Positions 33,461-44,140 are shown, counted from the stretch's first letter. The stretch: 64,000 nt of DNA from Enterobacter sp. kpr-6 (GCF_900116015.1 NZ_FOYH01000007.1:62001-126000); one strand, 5' to 3'. Translations and numbers: made by a program. The notes: generated from the sequence alone by a model not told the origin.

Positions 33461-33494
33461 ACCACAAAACCGATGATAGGATCGCAAAATAAAT

Positions 33495-34109
33495 ATGTCA
33501 AACGATAAAGAAAACCCCTTCGAGATTTCGGCATTTAATTTCTCATCACAGCACGGCGGCAAGGACGCCATTACACGTATGCTTCAGGCATATGGATTCA
33601 GCACCCGGCAGGCCTTATGTGATCATTTGGGCGTATCGCAAAGCACTATGGCAAACCGTTGGATGCGTGACACTTTCCCGCATGACTGGCTAATCGCATG
33701 CCACCTTGATACTGGCGCATCTATGCTATGGCTTACTACTGGACAGGGCGAGCCTGCAAAAGAAAGAAGTGATGATCATGGATTAACTTTGCGATTAAGA
33801 GAAATCACAAACGGGTTAATCACTGACTCTGTGCATGTGCGTTTCGATTCTTGCCTTATGCCAAAAAATACCACAGCACCGTTCTTCGTTAGATTCGAGT
33901 CCTCTTTATATCTAGCGGATGAGTTTAATGGTGAGATTAACGATGGAGTATGGCTTATCGAGATCGATGGCTTCGCCAGCGTCCGACAGATTTATCGCTT
34001 ACCAGGCAGCAGATTAAAAATTGAAAATGGCCCGGCATCTTTTGAATGTGCAGCCTATGAAGTAAAAGCTCTGGGGAAAGTGGTAAGCAAAATTGAGCAG
34101 TATGTTTAA
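33495..34109 (+). CDS. CI-type lysogeny repressor (prophage 2)
   Basis: A 204-residue 186 CI family repressor. The helix-turn-helix is in MLQAYGFSTRQALCDHLGVSQSTMANRWMRDTFPHDWL, followed by DTGASMLWLTTGQGEP. The C-terminal domain (VWLIEIDGFASVRQIYRLPG) drives oligomerisation. There is no LexA-like cleavage domain, in line with induction through the SOS-controlled operon instead. Different enough from the prophage 1 repressor for independent immunity. Confidence 0.9.
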   Translation: MSNDKENPFEISAFNFSSQHGGKDAITRMLQAYGFSTRQALCDHLGVSQSTMANRWMRDTFPHDWLIACHLDTGASMLWLTTGQGEPAKERSDDHGLTLRLREITNGLITDSVHVRFDSCLMPKNTTAPFFVRFESSLYLADEFNGEINDGVWLIEIDGFASVRQIYRLPGSRLKIENGPASFECAAYEVKALGKVVSKIEQYV

Positions 34110-34129
34110 TGCAGATAGAGGGACATTAA

Positions 34130-35179
34130 TTGGCTGTAAATAAACTGGCTAATGGAAAGTGGCAAGCTCAGGTATTCCCAAACGGAAGAGATGGGCGGCG
34201 CATTCGTCGCCAGTTCGCCACTAAAGGGGAAGCCCTGGCATTCGAACGTCATGCAAAAGAACAGGCGCAGGATAAACCCTGGTTGGGAGAGAAAGTAGAT
34301 AAACGTCGAGTCAGGGATTTAGTCACCGCCTGGTACAATGCGCACGGCGTTACTCTTGCCGATGGCGAAAAACGTAAGAGCGCGATGGAATTTGCTTGCC
34401 TTGCCATGGGTGATCCGCTGGCAACTGAATTTAACGCAAAATTATTCTCAACCTACCGTGAGCAGCGTTTGAGCGGAAAAATTACGCGCTCTGACCGCGT
34501 GAAGGCTGTAACTCCGCGCACTGTAAATCTTGAGTTGGCATATTTTCGGGCCATGTTCAATGAACTGAAAAGACTGGATGATTGGACAGCGCCAAACCCC
34601 CTTGAAAACGTCAGAGAGTTTAAAATTGCGGAGGTTGAGCTTGCTTGGCTCACAATTGAAGAAGCATCGTGTTTACTTGAAGAGTGCGGGAGAAGCAAAG
34701 CGGAGGATTTAACAACCATTGTTAAAATCTGCCTTGCGACCGGCGCGCGATGGGGAGAGGCCGAAAGTTTAACAGGGAAGCAGATAAGCCCCGGCAAAAT
34801 CACATTCATCAAAACAAAAGGCAAAAAGAATCGCGCCGTTCCAATTAGTGAAGAACTTTACAACTTACTACCCAAAAACCGAACATCAGCGCCTCTTTTT
34901 ACTGGTTGCTATTCCGCGTTTAGAGGCGCAATAAGACGCGCTGGAATTGAACTGCCTGATGGCCAACTCTCTCACGTGTTACGTCATACTTTTGCTAGCC
35001 ACTTCATGATGCGTGGCGGCAATATTCTGGTACTACAACGCATATTGGGTCACACAGATATTAAGGTCACAATGCGCTACGCCCATTTCGCGCCGGACCA
35101 CCTAACAGAAGCTGTTATGCTTAACCCACTCAATCTGATAAGTGGCAGCAAAATGGCAGCAGGGCTTATCACTATTTAA
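34130..35179 (+). CDS. int: Tyrosine integrase (prophage 2)
   Basis: A 349-residue P2-family integrase starting at TTG (AVNKLANGKWQAQVF) with an AGAGGG ribosome site. Catalytic residues are Arg207, His282, Arg285, His308 and Tyr317. It is closely related to the prophage 1 integrase over the catalytic domain but has nine extra C-terminal residues; the segment coding SGSKMAAG is the arm-site repeat itself (35143-35162), so coding and recombination sequence overlap. Confidence 0.95.
   Translation: MAVNKLANGKWQAQVFPNGRDGRRIRRQFATKGEALAFERHAKEQAQDKPWLGEKVDKRRVRDLVTAWYNAHGVTLADGEKRKSAMEFACLAMGDPLATEFNAKLFSTYREQRLSGKITRSDRVKAVTPRTVNLELAYFRAMFNELKRLDDWTAPNPLENVREFKIAEVELAWLTIEEASCLLEECGRSKAEDLTTIVKICLATGARWGEAESLTGKQISPGKITFIKTKGKKNRAVPISEELYNLLPKNRTSAPLFTGCYSAFRGAIRRAGIELPDGQLSHVLRHTFASHFMMRGGNILVLQRILGHTDIKVTMRYAHFAPDHLTEAVMLNPLNLISGSKMAAGLITI
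35143..35162. other. Candidate integrase arm-type repeats, prophage 2 attR
   Basis: TGGCAGCAAAATGGCAGC inside the 3' end of int, identical to the pair at 7233-7254 on the other end of the same prophage. TGGCAGC copies are 11 bp apart. Confidence 0.6.
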
Positions 35180-35256
35180 CAATATTCGATAGCATACGAA
35201 CCGCTATGTGTTTGAAACATATGTAACTTACTGTTTTTATTGATTTATAATTCGGA

Positions 35257-35308
35257 CTCATAATCGCTTGGTCGCTGGTTCAAACCCAGCAGGGGCCACC
35301 AAATTTTA
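35257..35308 (+). repeat. Right attachment core, attR of prophage 2 (tRNA-Ile 3' fragment)
   Basis: Second identical copy of the 52-bp core. It starts at the CAT anticodon loop and runs through the CCA end plus six bases. It marks the chromosomal junction; host genes follow. Confidence 0.93.
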
Positions 35309-35328
35309 GCAGTAAAATCATAAAACTA

Positions 35329-35354
35329 AGCTACCTTTGACGGTGGCTTTTTTT
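35329..35354 (+). terminator. Terminator downstream of the right core
   Basis: AGCTACC/GGTGGCT stem (one G-T pair), six-base loop and a run of seven T. Probably the native terminator of the tRNA-Ile gene. Confidence 0.8.
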
Positions 35355-35464
35355 GTTTCTCAATTCTCCAGTTTCAGGCCTCCTCCCCATACCTTGCCCA
35401 CAAAACCAGGCAATTCTCTCTCCTTTTGCCAAACTTACAGAGATCTATCCACAGGAGAGAAACG

Positions 35465-35908
35465 ATGGGCTTATTTGATTTCGTGAAAGACGCTGGTGAG
35501 AAATTATGGGACTCCCTGAAAGGTCATGACAGCGATCAGGGCAGCAAACTTGAAGAACACCTGAAAAAAACGGGCGTTCCGGGTGCTGAAAAAGTCAGTG
35601 TGAAAGTGGAAGACGGAAAAGCCGTGGTCAGCGGCGAGGGTCTGACGCAGGAGCAAAAAGAAAAAATCCAGGTCGCCGTCGGGAACGTGGCGGGGATCGG
35701 CAGCGTGGAAAATAACGTCTCGGTGACCGATACCGCAGAAGAAGCCACCTACTACACCGTTAAATCTGACGACACCTTGAGTACTATCTCAAAACACGTT
35801 TATGGCGATGCCAATAAATACAACCAGATATTTGAAGCGAACAAACCGATGCTGAGTCACCCGGATAAGATTTACCCTGGTCAGGTGCTCATTATTCCTA
35901 AGGCTTAA
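35465..35908 (+). CDS. BON-LysM protein, YgaU/Kbp-like
   Basis: A 147-residue protein closely matching E. coli Kbp (YgaU, 149 residues). A BON domain spans about residues 25-90 ([40 protein letters not shown]) and a LysM domain 97-146 ([35 protein letters not shown]...[11 protein letters not shown]). Kbp binds potassium in the cytoplasm of E. coli. The ATG at 35465 has an AGGAGAG site; an ATG 39 bases upstream is rejected. In E. coli kbp lies elsewhere, so this is either a relocated gene or a second copy. Confidence 0.9.
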   Translation: MGLFDFVKDAGEKLWDSLKGHDSDQGSKLEEHLKKTGVPGAEKVSVKVEDGKAVVSGEGLTQEQKEKIQVAVGNVAGIGSVENNVSVTDTAEEATYYTVKSDDTLSTISKHVYGDANKYNQIFEANKPMLSHPDKIYPGQVLIIPKA

Positions 35909-35917
35909 GGCTGGCAA

Positions 35918-35941
35918 ACAAACCCACTGCGGTGGGTTTGT
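35918..35941. terminator. Palindromic terminator after the LysM gene
   Basis: ACAAACCCAC/GTGGGTTTGT, a ten-pair stem with a TGCG loop. The stem's own A and T runs could make it bidirectional. Confidence 0.7.
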
Positions 35942-36096
35942 GACTTTAACTGCAATAAAACCTTCATTCCTGCACAGAGCGAGCAAAGCCTGCCTAATCC
36001 CCCTCGCACCATTCATAAGACGTGTGTATTATTTCAGGTAGCTCTGCTGACAACTACCCTTAACTCAAATACTTAAGCGCTAAAGCGAAAGGCATC

Positions 36097-37266
36097 ATGA
36101 GCACACCGATCAAACGCCTGGAAATCATCAAAAATGCCATTGAACTTGAAGATGACGACATTATTCAAAGCCAGCTTTTACGCTTAAAAAGCGAAGCGTT
36201 TAATGATGAATTGCTGGCGATCGTCGCGGCGCTTGAGGAAAAAAACTATACCACTGCAATGGCGGCGATTGCGGCCTGGCTACAAAGCCAGCGGGCGGTA
36301 ACCCAGTGGCGCGATCCGCAGGTGGCCGCCAGCAAACTTGAGCTAAAAGCGCTGGAAGAACGCCTGCGCGATCTGATCGACCGTCGCAACGCCCGCGTGC
36401 AGCAATTAGACGAATTCAACGATCTTTATCTCACCCGCCTTGGCCCGCTGATGACCCATATCCTTGAGCTACGCAAAAGCCTCGCGGAGCTGAATCTGCG
36501 CCGTCAGCTTGCGGAGTCACGTCGCCGGGAAGAGGATTATCGCCGCTGCCAGCAATATATGGCGCAGGCGGTGGAGGTGCTGACTACCCTCACCCAGCGC
36601 TGGCGCGATCTGCCCGCTGACGCTATCGAATCGGCGCAGGCGCGCAAACACGTTCAGCAGCAAAGCGATCTGATCGCCAATCTGCTCGCGGAAGCGCAGG
36701 AGCTTGAAAACGGCCTGACGCGGGAAGAAGAACCGGCACGCCAGGCGCGGGATGAAGCCAACGACGAGTACGAGAAATACCGCGAACAGCAGCATGATGC
36801 CGAGATACGTTTGCGCAAGGGCAAACAGCTATCGGAAGATGACCAGGCGGAACTGAAACGCCTGTGGCGTCAGGCCAGCAAGCTGTGCCACCCGGATTTG
36901 GTCGCCGACGAGATGAAAGAAGAAGCCAACGCCATGATGGTGCAGCTTAATCAGGCGAAGCACCGCGGCGACGTGAAAGCGATCCGCTCGTTGGTCGCCC
37001 GGCTGCATCAGGGCTTTGAACCGGTAATGGCCAGCGACAGACTGAACGATCTGGAACGCATCCGTAAAAAGATGGTTCAGGTACGCGAGCAAATCGACAC
37101 GCTGGTCAGCGAGTTAGCCGAGCTTGAAAGAGAAGAGTCCTGGCTGCTGGTTTCTTCGCAGGTCAATATGGACGCCTGGTTCACGCAGCAGGAAAAAGCG
37201 CTGAACGAAGTGCGCACCGCCCTCGAACGTCAGGTGAGCGACGCGCAACTCGACGCGGTAGCCTGA
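36097..37266 (+). CDS. J-domain-like coiled-coil protein
   Basis: A 389-residue soluble protein that is mostly coiled coil (about 80-240 and 300-385). Near residue 262 it contains LKRLWRQASKLCHPDLVADEMKEEANAMMVQLNQAK, which reads as a J-domain helix II, the HPD loop and helix III; helix I is not obvious. The HPD tripeptide suggests contact with an Hsp70. Some enterobacterial annotations call such proteins DnaJ-like or DNA repair ATPase-like; no ATPase motif is visible. It is convergent with yqjH, with no gap between the two stop codons. Function not established. Confidence 0.75.
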   Translation: MSTPIKRLEIIKNAIELEDDDIIQSQLLRLKSEAFNDELLAIVAALEEKNYTTAMAAIAAWLQSQRAVTQWRDPQVAASKLELKALEERLRDLIDRRNARVQQLDEFNDLYLTRLGPLMTHILELRKSLAELNLRRQLAESRRREEDYRRCQQYMAQAVEVLTTLTQRWRDLPADAIESAQARKHVQQQSDLIANLLAEAQELENGLTREEEPARQARDEANDEYEKYREQQHDAEIRLRKGKQLSEDDQAELKRLWRQASKLCHPDLVADEMKEEANAMMVQLNQAKHRGDVKAIRSLVARLHQGFEPVMASDRLNDLERIRKKMVQVREQIDTLVSELAELEREESWLLVSSQVNMDAWFTQQEKALNEVRTALERQVSDAQLDAVA

Positions 37267-38037
37267 TTATTTGGCGTGCCAGTACGCGCTGGCACGCACA
37301 AGCTGCGGATCGATGGCGTCGGTTTCGAACTGCGCGCTGAGGTTTTTCACCACCTTCCCTTCCCCGGTCAGCCAGATAAAGTAATCTTCCGCGGGCACCT
37401 TGACCTGAGCCAGGCGCTGCGCCAGCACCTCTTCGCTGTGCCCGACAATCCATTCAATATTAAATTCGTCCAGATGCGCCAGATAATCCTTGTAAGCCTC
37501 GTCGCTGATGGTGACCAGCGCGGTTACTTCCGGGCGACGGGCAAGCTGACGCAGACCTTCCAGGCGGCGGCGCAGGGCGGGCATCCCGGACTCGTCGCAG
37601 ACATAAAGCTGCCAGGCGTAATCTTCCGGTACCACTAAAGAGCCGCGTGGACCGCCGATGGTCAGCGTATCGCCAGCGCGGACCTGCATCGCCCAGTTGC
37701 TCGCCACGCCGCCGTCATGAATAAAGAAATCCAGCGCCAGCTCGTTACGCGCGTTGTCAAACAGCGGTGTGTAATCGCGTGAAGCCGGACGGACGCCGTC
37801 GCCCCAGACGATACCCTCGTCGGTGACCGTGGGCGGCACAAATGTCTCGCCTGCTTTGGGGAAAAAGATTTTGCTGTGATCGTCGAAGCCTTTTGAGCTA
37901 AAGCCCGCCAGCGCGTCACCGCCTAATACGATGCGCTGAAACCCGGCGCTGATGCGCTCAGTGCGCAAAACGGTCAGTTCGCGAAAACGCAGTTCATTGC
38001 GCACCCGCTGCGGGTAACGTGAGGTTGTGTGGGTCAT
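37267..38037 (-). CDS. yqjH: NADPH-dependent ferric-chelate reductase YqjH
   Basis: A 256-residue siderophore-interacting flavoprotein (254 in E. coli). The FAD-binding motif is RDYTPLF near residue 90, followed by DFFIHDGGVASNWAMQVRAGDTLTIGGPRGS; the C-terminal NADPH domain contains YVCDESGMPALRRRLE and ends YWHAK. It releases iron from ferric siderophores in the cytoplasm. In E. coli it is repressed by Fur and by the nickel-responsive YqjI, and both kinds of site are visible in the divergent gap. Confidence 0.95.
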   Translation of the reverse strand: MTHTTSRYPQRVRNELRFRELTVLRTERISAGFQRIVLGGDALAGFSSKGFDDHSKIFFPKAGETFVPPTVTDEGIVWGDGVRPASRDYTPLFDNARNELALDFFIHDGGVASNWAMQVRAGDTLTIGGPRGSLVVPEDYAWQLYVCDESGMPALRRRLEGLRQLARRPEVTALVTISDEAYKDYLAHLDEFNIEWIVGHSEEVLAQRLAQVKVPAEDYFIWLTGEGKVVKNLSAQFETDAIDPQLVRASAYWHAK

Positions 38038-38064
38038 GTTTAACCTTCGTGAAGTTGATTACGA

Positions 38065-38244
38065 TATATCTAAATTATTTTTAAATGATAATGATTGCTA
38101 ACAACCCGGAAATCAAGATCTTTTTTTGATATAGAAAAATGCAGTCGCGCCATAAAATATAATTATTTTAAAATCAAATAGATGATTTAATTTTCATGTA
38201 GCGCATTGCCATAAAGTTAATTTTAGATATAAATTAGATATATC
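38065..38244. promoter_or_regulatory. yqjH-yqjI intergenic operators (YqjI sites, Fur-like box)
   Basis: TTAGATATA occurs at 38223-38231 and 38234-38242 next to yqjI, and in inverse orientation at 38065-38073 next to yqjH. In E. coli YqjI (NfeR) binds two separate sites in this gap. A Fur-like stretch, AAATGATAATGATTGC (38083-38098), lies beside the yqjH-proximal site. Confidence 0.7.
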
Positions 38245-38262
38245 AAATTAGCGAGGTACAGT

Positions 38263-38808
38263 ATGCGACATTCACATCATGAACACGGTCATGACCATGA
38301 CCACAGCCATCACGAACACGATCACCACGGGCGCGGCGGTCGTCGCCAGCGTTTCTTCGGCCACGGTGAATTGCGAATTGTGATCCTGGATATCCTGAGC
38401 CAGAACGCCAGCCACGGTTATGAGCTCATCAAAGCCATCGAAAACCTGACTCAGGGCAACTACACCCCCAGTCCGGGCGTGATTTACCCGACGCTCGATT
38501 TTTTACAGGAACAGGGATTCATCAGCATTGATGAAGAAGAGAACGGGCGCAAAAAAATCAGCATCACCGCCGTCGGCACCGCGTGGCTGGCGGAGCATCA
38601 GGAGAGCCTGGCGCACATTCATGAGAAGGTAAAAGCGCGCAGCGTGGGTTACCAGTTGCGGAAAAACCCGCAGATGAAACGGGCGCTGGCTAATTTCAAA
38701 GCGGTGCTGGATTTGAAGGTCAATCAGGAAGATATCAGCGCCGCGCAGCTTAAACAGATCATTGGCGTGATCGACCGCGCGGCACTGGAAATCTCACAGA
38801 TGGATTAA
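38263..38808 (+). CDS. yqjI: Nickel-responsive PadR-family repressor YqjI
   Basis: A 181-residue regulator. A histidine-rich N-terminus (about 20 His in the first 30 residues) binds nickel; the PadR winged helix follows ([29 protein letters not shown]...[21 protein letters not shown]). It represses yqjH and itself until nickel or iron binds. Its stop overlaps the stop of the convergent chemoreceptor gene by four bases. Confidence 0.95.
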   Translation: MRHSHHEHGHDHDHSHHEHDHHGRGGRRQRFFGHGELRIVILDILSQNASHGYELIKAIENLTQGNYTPSPGVIYPTLDFLQEQGFISIDEEENGRKKISITAVGTAWLAEHQESLAHIHEKVKARSVGYQLRKNPQMKRALANFKAVLDLKVNQEDISAAQLKQIIGVIDRAALEISQMD

Positions 38809-40364
38809 GCCGTGGCCTCGCGGCGCACGCGGAAGACCTGCACCAGCTCTTTCAGATGCTGAGCCTGATCGCTCAGCGATGCCGCTGCCGCCACCGACTC
38901 CTCCACCAGACTGGCGTTCTGCTGGGTGGTGGAGTCAATCAGGCCAATCGCGCTGTTGATCTGCGAAATGCCTTCCGTCTGCTCGCGGCTGGCGTGACCA
39001 ATCTGGCGCAGAATGGTGTCCATCTCCTCCACGTTGCTGACCATGCCGGTAATCAGGCCGCCCGCTTTCTCAACCAGCGCCATCCCTTCCCGCGCCTGCG
39101 AGGTGGAACTCTCAATCAGATGACGGATCTCCCCGGCTGACGAGGCGGTTTTCTGCGCCAGTTGACGCACTTCCCCTGCAACCACCGCAAAACCACGGCC
39201 ATGTTCACCCGCCCGCGCCGCTTCCACGGCGGCATTGAGCGCCAGAATATTAGTCTGGAAAGCGATAGAGTCGATCAGATTGATGATGTCCGACATGCGG
39301 TCAGACGTTTCGTTGATGACGCGCATTTTCTCGGTCACCTGCTTCATCATCTGGCCGTTGTTTTTCACCACCGTCGCTGCATCTGCCGACAGTTGCGTGG
39401 CCTCGGTAGTGTGCTCGCTGGTATTTTTTACCGTCGCGGTGATCTGCTCCATCGAGGCGGCGGTTTGCTCAACCGAACTGGCCTGCTCTTCGGTGCGCGC
39501 GGCTAAATCCTGGTTACCCGCCACAATCTGCGCGGCGGCGCTGGAGATATTTTCCGAGCCGTTTTGCACTTCCTGCACGATCTCGAACAGGCGGGATTTC
39601 ATCGACATCAGCGCGCTCAGCAGAACGCCCGTTTCATCGCGGTGCTTCACCTCAATGCTGTGCGTCAAATCACCTGCGGCAATGGTCTGTGCAAAATCCA
39701 CCGCCTGCACCAGTGGTCGGGTGATCGCCCGCACAATCAGCCAGCCCATCGTACTCCCCACGCCAATGCTGATGAGCGCAAGCAGGATCAACAGCAGCCG
39801 GTTGGTATTAAAATCTTGCTCAACCTGGCTGCCCGCGCTGCGCATCAGTTCATCCTGAATCGCAATTAATTCCTGCACTTTGGTTTTATAGGCTTTCTGG
39901 ATCGGCAGCGTAGTGGTCATCATCTCTTCAATCGCCGCGCGGGAATCGTTATTTTTGACGGCTTCGAGAATGCGAAAACGGGACTCAAGATACTGCTGGC
40001 GGACCTGGCGGATATCGGCGAGGATTTTTTGCGAGGTGCTGTCGTGAAGGGTGTTCGAGAGATCGTCGAGAATGACGGTAATTTGCCCGCTGATTTCCGT
40101 CATATGTTTTTGCGAATCATCACGCCATCTCCCTTCGCTGTCTAACAGCATCAGTTGCTGGGTGCTAATAAAATCCTGAAACTTATCAATCAACTGGTTA
40201 GCTTTAACGGTGGTCGGATAATCCCGGTTGACGATGCCCTGCATACCGTTATTCGCGCGATTCATACTCACCAGCGACAAACCGGAACTTACCACCATCA
40301 ACACAATAAAAATTCCGAACGCCAGAAATAATTTTGTGCCGATTTTAACATCGCGTAAGAACAT
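38805..40364 (-). CDS. Methyl-accepting chemotaxis protein
   Basis: A 519-residue transmembrane chemoreceptor. Membrane segments are at about 11-33 and 190-212. The periplasmic region of about 155 residues is a four-helix bundle type. A HAMP domain follows ([23 protein letters not shown]), then the signalling hairpin with its invariant tip ([28 protein letters not shown]). The C-terminus lacks the NWETF pentapeptide, so it would depend on other receptors for efficient methylation. The ligand is not predictable. A sigma-28 promoter lies about 100 bases upstream. Confidence 0.93.
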   Translation of the reverse strand: MFLRDVKIGTKLFLAFGIFIVLMVVSSGLSLVSMNRANNGMQGIVNRDYPTTVKANQLIDKFQDFISTQQLMLLDSEGRWRDDSQKHMTEISGQITVILDDLSNTLHDSTSQKILADIRQVRQQYLESRFRILEAVKNNDSRAAIEEMMTTTLPIQKAYKTKVQELIAIQDELMRSAGSQVEQDFNTNRLLLILLALISIGVGSTMGWLIVRAITRPLVQAVDFAQTIAAGDLTHSIEVKHRDETGVLLSALMSMKSRLFEIVQEVQNGSENISSAAAQIVAGNQDLAARTEEQASSVEQTAASMEQITATVKNTSEHTTEATQLSADAATVVKNNGQMMKQVTEKMRVINETSDRMSDIINLIDSIAFQTNILALNAAVEAARAGEHGRGFAVVAGEVRQLAQKTASSAGEIRHLIESSTSQAREGMALVEKAGGLITGMVSNVEEMDTILRQIGHASREQTEGISQINSAIGLIDSTTQQNASLVEESVAAAASLSDQAQHLKELVQVFRVRREATA

Positions 40365-40468
40365 ATTTTCTCCATGTCTATGTTTATTTACTGACGAAAC
40401 AATTACGGCGAGCTAAAGCGAAGAGAATGAGGCAACGCCGAACTGGAAATGAAGCTTTACCAGAGACG

Positions 40469-40495
40469 TTATCGGTAACCGCTTCGCTAACTTTA
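40469..40495 (-). promoter_or_regulatory. Sigma-28 (FliA) promoter for the chemoreceptor gene
   Basis: TAAA-N15-ACCGATAA on the minus strand; the consensus is TAAA-N15-GCCGATAA. Only one -10 base differs and the spacing is exact. Predicted leader about 98 bases. Confidence 0.82.
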
Positions 40496-40752
40496 TGAGT
40501 TTGATCGTTTTTTTATTTACTCACTCTGGCATTCAATAGCCTTAAACTATTAATTTGAGTGAATTGATCGTTATATCAGCAGTGCAATAATTTTAGCGAG
40601 TGATTATTTTCGCCAAAAAATGATTAATGAATTGCGTAAATTTCCCGCGTGATAAAATTATATTTTGATCAAAATATGATCGTAATTAATATAAATTTAA
40701 CAATTATTAAAAGTATAAATTACATTTATTGCCGTTACGCTGAACGCAGGCA
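40496..40752. other. AT-rich gap between the chemoreceptor and aer, with an 18-bp palindrome
   Basis: No gene is seen in this gap. It contains a perfect palindrome ATATTTTGATCAAAATAT at 40660-40677. The gap lies between the sigma-28 promoter of the chemoreceptor and the terminator of aer. The palindrome may be a regulator site or a curved-DNA element; no regulator can be named. Confidence 0.5.
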
Positions 40753-40788
40753 TAAAAAAACCGCCTTCCCGAAAACGGAAAAGCGGTT
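40753..40788 (-). terminator. Terminator after aer
   Basis: AACCGC...GCGGTT outer stem with an inner CGAAAACG part; on the minus strand it is followed by a run of seven T. Confidence 0.78.
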
Positions 40789-40820
40789 GATGTCAGGGGT
40801 ACGTCGTTAACAACGCATCA

Positions 40821-42341
40821 TCAATGCAGAATAGTCACCGCATCTTCCAGGCGGCTGGCGCGCTGTCTGACCATCGCTGACACCTGCGCACTCTCTTCCA
40901 CCAGCCCGGCATTTTTTTGCGTAATGGTATCCAGTTCCGCCACTGCCCGCGTCAGATCCGCCAGCCCTACCGCCTGTTCAGACGTGGAGTTGCTGATTTG
41001 CGCGATAAGCTGCGTCACGTTCTGCACCTGCATCACAATGTCATCCATCGTCTGCCCGGCGGCGTGAACCTGCTCCGATCCCGACTGCACTTTACTGGCG
41101 CTGGCATCGATCAGTTTGCGGATATCATTGGCGGCGTTGGCGCTGCGGCTGGCGAGATGACGCACTTCACCGGCCACCACCGCAAAACCTTTGCCCTGCT
41201 CGCCCGCCCGCGCCGCTTCCACCGCCGCATTGAGCGCCAGAATATTGGTCTGGAACGCGATGTCATTAATCAGCGTGGTGATCGAACCGATGCGCTGCGT
41301 GCTGCTGGCGATCTCATCCATGGTTTTAACCACCGTTTCCATCGCCCTGCCGCCGTGCGCTGCCGCGCCGCTGGCTTCAATAGAGAGCTTATCCGCCGCG
41401 GCCGCCGTCGCAGAGTTATTCTGTACCGACGCGGCCATCTGGCTCATCGTCGCAACGGTCTGCTGCACATTCACCACCGTCTGACGGGTGCGTTCGTTGA
41501 GATCGTCATTGCCTTTCGCCAGGGTTTCGCTGCCCATGCGCACGCGCGTGGCCTGGCTTGCGACATCATTTATCAGCCAGCGGCACATCAGCCCAAGCTG
41601 CCCGACGGCACGCAAAGCCAGCCCCAGTTCATCGCTGCGATTGAGATGCTCAACCGTAGTTTGCTCGCCGGTGGCCACTTTCAGCGCCTGCCGCGCCAGA
41701 TTTTCAGCCGGGCGCACAATCTGATTCTCCAGACACACCGCGCCGATAAACATCATCACGGCGCTGACGGCCTGCACTGCCCAGCCCGCATGCATCACCG
41801 CGAAGCTGGCAGCGAGAAGCGCCCACAGCAGCGCCATCACGCCGCGCATCCGCCAGCGCAGCGGCATCGCCGGTAAACGTCCAGGCCAGCCTTTGCGCAC
41901 CACCAGACCGCTGGCAATACGTCGCTTCGCTCGTCCTTCATTGAGGGCGTTATAGAGTGGCGTGACGGCAGCAATCTCTTCTGCCGTCGCTCGGGTGCGG
42001 ATCGACATATAGCCTTCCACTTTACCATCGCGCACCATCGGCACCGCGTTAGCGCGCACCCAGTAGTGATCGCCATTTTTACGGCGGTTTTTAACGATGC
42101 CGCTCCACGGTTCGCCCTTTTTCAGCGTCGCCCACATGTCCGCAAACGCCGCTTTTGGCATATCCGGGTGGCGCACCAGATTGTGCGGCTGGCCGATCAG
42201 TTCATCCAGCGTATAGCCGCTCACCTGCACAAAGGTGTCATTGGCATGGGTGATGTAACTGTTGAGATCGGTGGTGGACATCAGGGTGGTGTCATCATCG
42301 AGTGAATACTCGTTCTGGCTGACCCAGGAATGTGCAGGCAT
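40821..42341 (-). CDS. aer: Aerotaxis receptor Aer
   Basis: A 506-residue receptor, the length of E. coli Aer. The N-terminal PAS domain ([44 protein letters not shown]) holds FAD and senses the redox state of respiration. A hydrophobic anchor lies at about 166-205, then a HAMP-like part and the signalling tip ([28 protein letters not shown]). It has no periplasmic domain and no C-terminal methylation pentapeptide. AAGGG ribosome site before the ATG. Confidence 0.97.
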   Translation of the reverse strand: MPAHSWVSQNEYSLDDDTTLMSTTDLNSYITHANDTFVQVSGYTLDELIGQPHNLVRHPDMPKAAFADMWATLKKGEPWSGIVKNRRKNGDHYWVRANAVPMVRDGKVEGYMSIRTRATAEEIAAVTPLYNALNEGRAKRRIASGLVVRKGWPGRLPAMPLRWRMRGVMALLWALLAASFAVMHAGWAVQAVSAVMMFIGAVCLENQIVRPAENLARQALKVATGEQTTVEHLNRSDELGLALRAVGQLGLMCRWLINDVASQATRVRMGSETLAKGNDDLNERTRQTVVNVQQTVATMSQMAASVQNNSATAAAADKLSIEASGAAAHGGRAMETVVKTMDEIASSTQRIGSITTLINDIAFQTNILALNAAVEAARAGEQGKGFAVVAGEVRHLASRSANAANDIRKLIDASASKVQSGSEQVHAAGQTMDDIVMQVQNVTQLIAQISNSTSEQAVGLADLTRAVAELDTITQKNAGLVEESAQVSAMVRQRASRLEDAVTILH

Positions 42342-42391
42342 ATCGCGTCCCTTGCAGAGTTATTTAGTTGTTAAAAATTGCGGTGATTGTT

Positions 42392-42418
42392 ATTTCGGCG
42401 CTAATTAATTTATCTTTA
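42392..42418 (-). promoter_or_regulatory. Candidate sigma-28 promoter for aer
   Basis: TAAA-N15-GCCGAAAT on the minus strand: exact spacing, six of eight -10 bases match. E. coli aer is also FliA dependent. Confidence 0.65.
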
Positions 42419-42554
42419 GTTGTTAAATTTGATTCAGATCGCAATTTGGCATAAAACCGCACTTTTCGTATGTTCGTAATTCATTGATTTCTAATAGTTC
42501 CTCTGTGTAACCACTCACTTTGTTATCGAATGCGCCTCAAAATCGGGCAAAAAC

Positions 42555-42571
42555 TGCACCATCATGGCGCG
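42555..42571 (+). promoter_or_regulatory. NtrC-like binding site upstream of patA
   Basis: TGCACC-ATCAT-GGCGCG, close to the NtrC consensus TGCACC-N5-GGTGCA. It lies about 140 bases before the sigma-54 promoter, a usual enhancer distance. A second half-site, TGCACAAATGGG, begins at 42642. Confidence 0.55.
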
Positions 42572-42676
42572 CCTGCCCGCTCTTCTCTCCTGCTGATCTG
42601 CAGCCCAGAGGCGGCGCAGCGAGAGCGGGACGATTAAATTTTGCACAAATGGGATTCCACCTGGTGTTTATCCTGA

Positions 42677-44140
<1,464 letters not shown>

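Larger units (their letters stand above)
7120..35308. mobile_element. Prophage 2, P2/186-like, apparently complete
   Basis: Bounded by two identical 52-bp copies of the 3' half of a tRNA-Ile gene; start-to-start distance is 28,137 bp. It contains every structural family expected of a P2-like phage (Q, P, O, N, M, L, X, R, S, V, W, J, I, H, FI, FII, E/E', T, U, D), the activator Ogr, a lysis cassette with spanins, a cos-like sequence, gpA, and a lysogeny module CI/Cox/CII of the phage 186 type. It is shorter than P2 (about 33 kb) mainly because the tail-fibre region is small and no old/tin or fun/Z-like morons are seen. No gene looks broken, so it may be inducible. Confidence 0.93.

Noticed and set aside
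40917-41876. A 319-codon open frame on the plus strand
   Set aside because: Antisense to aer; composition typical of a shadow frame.
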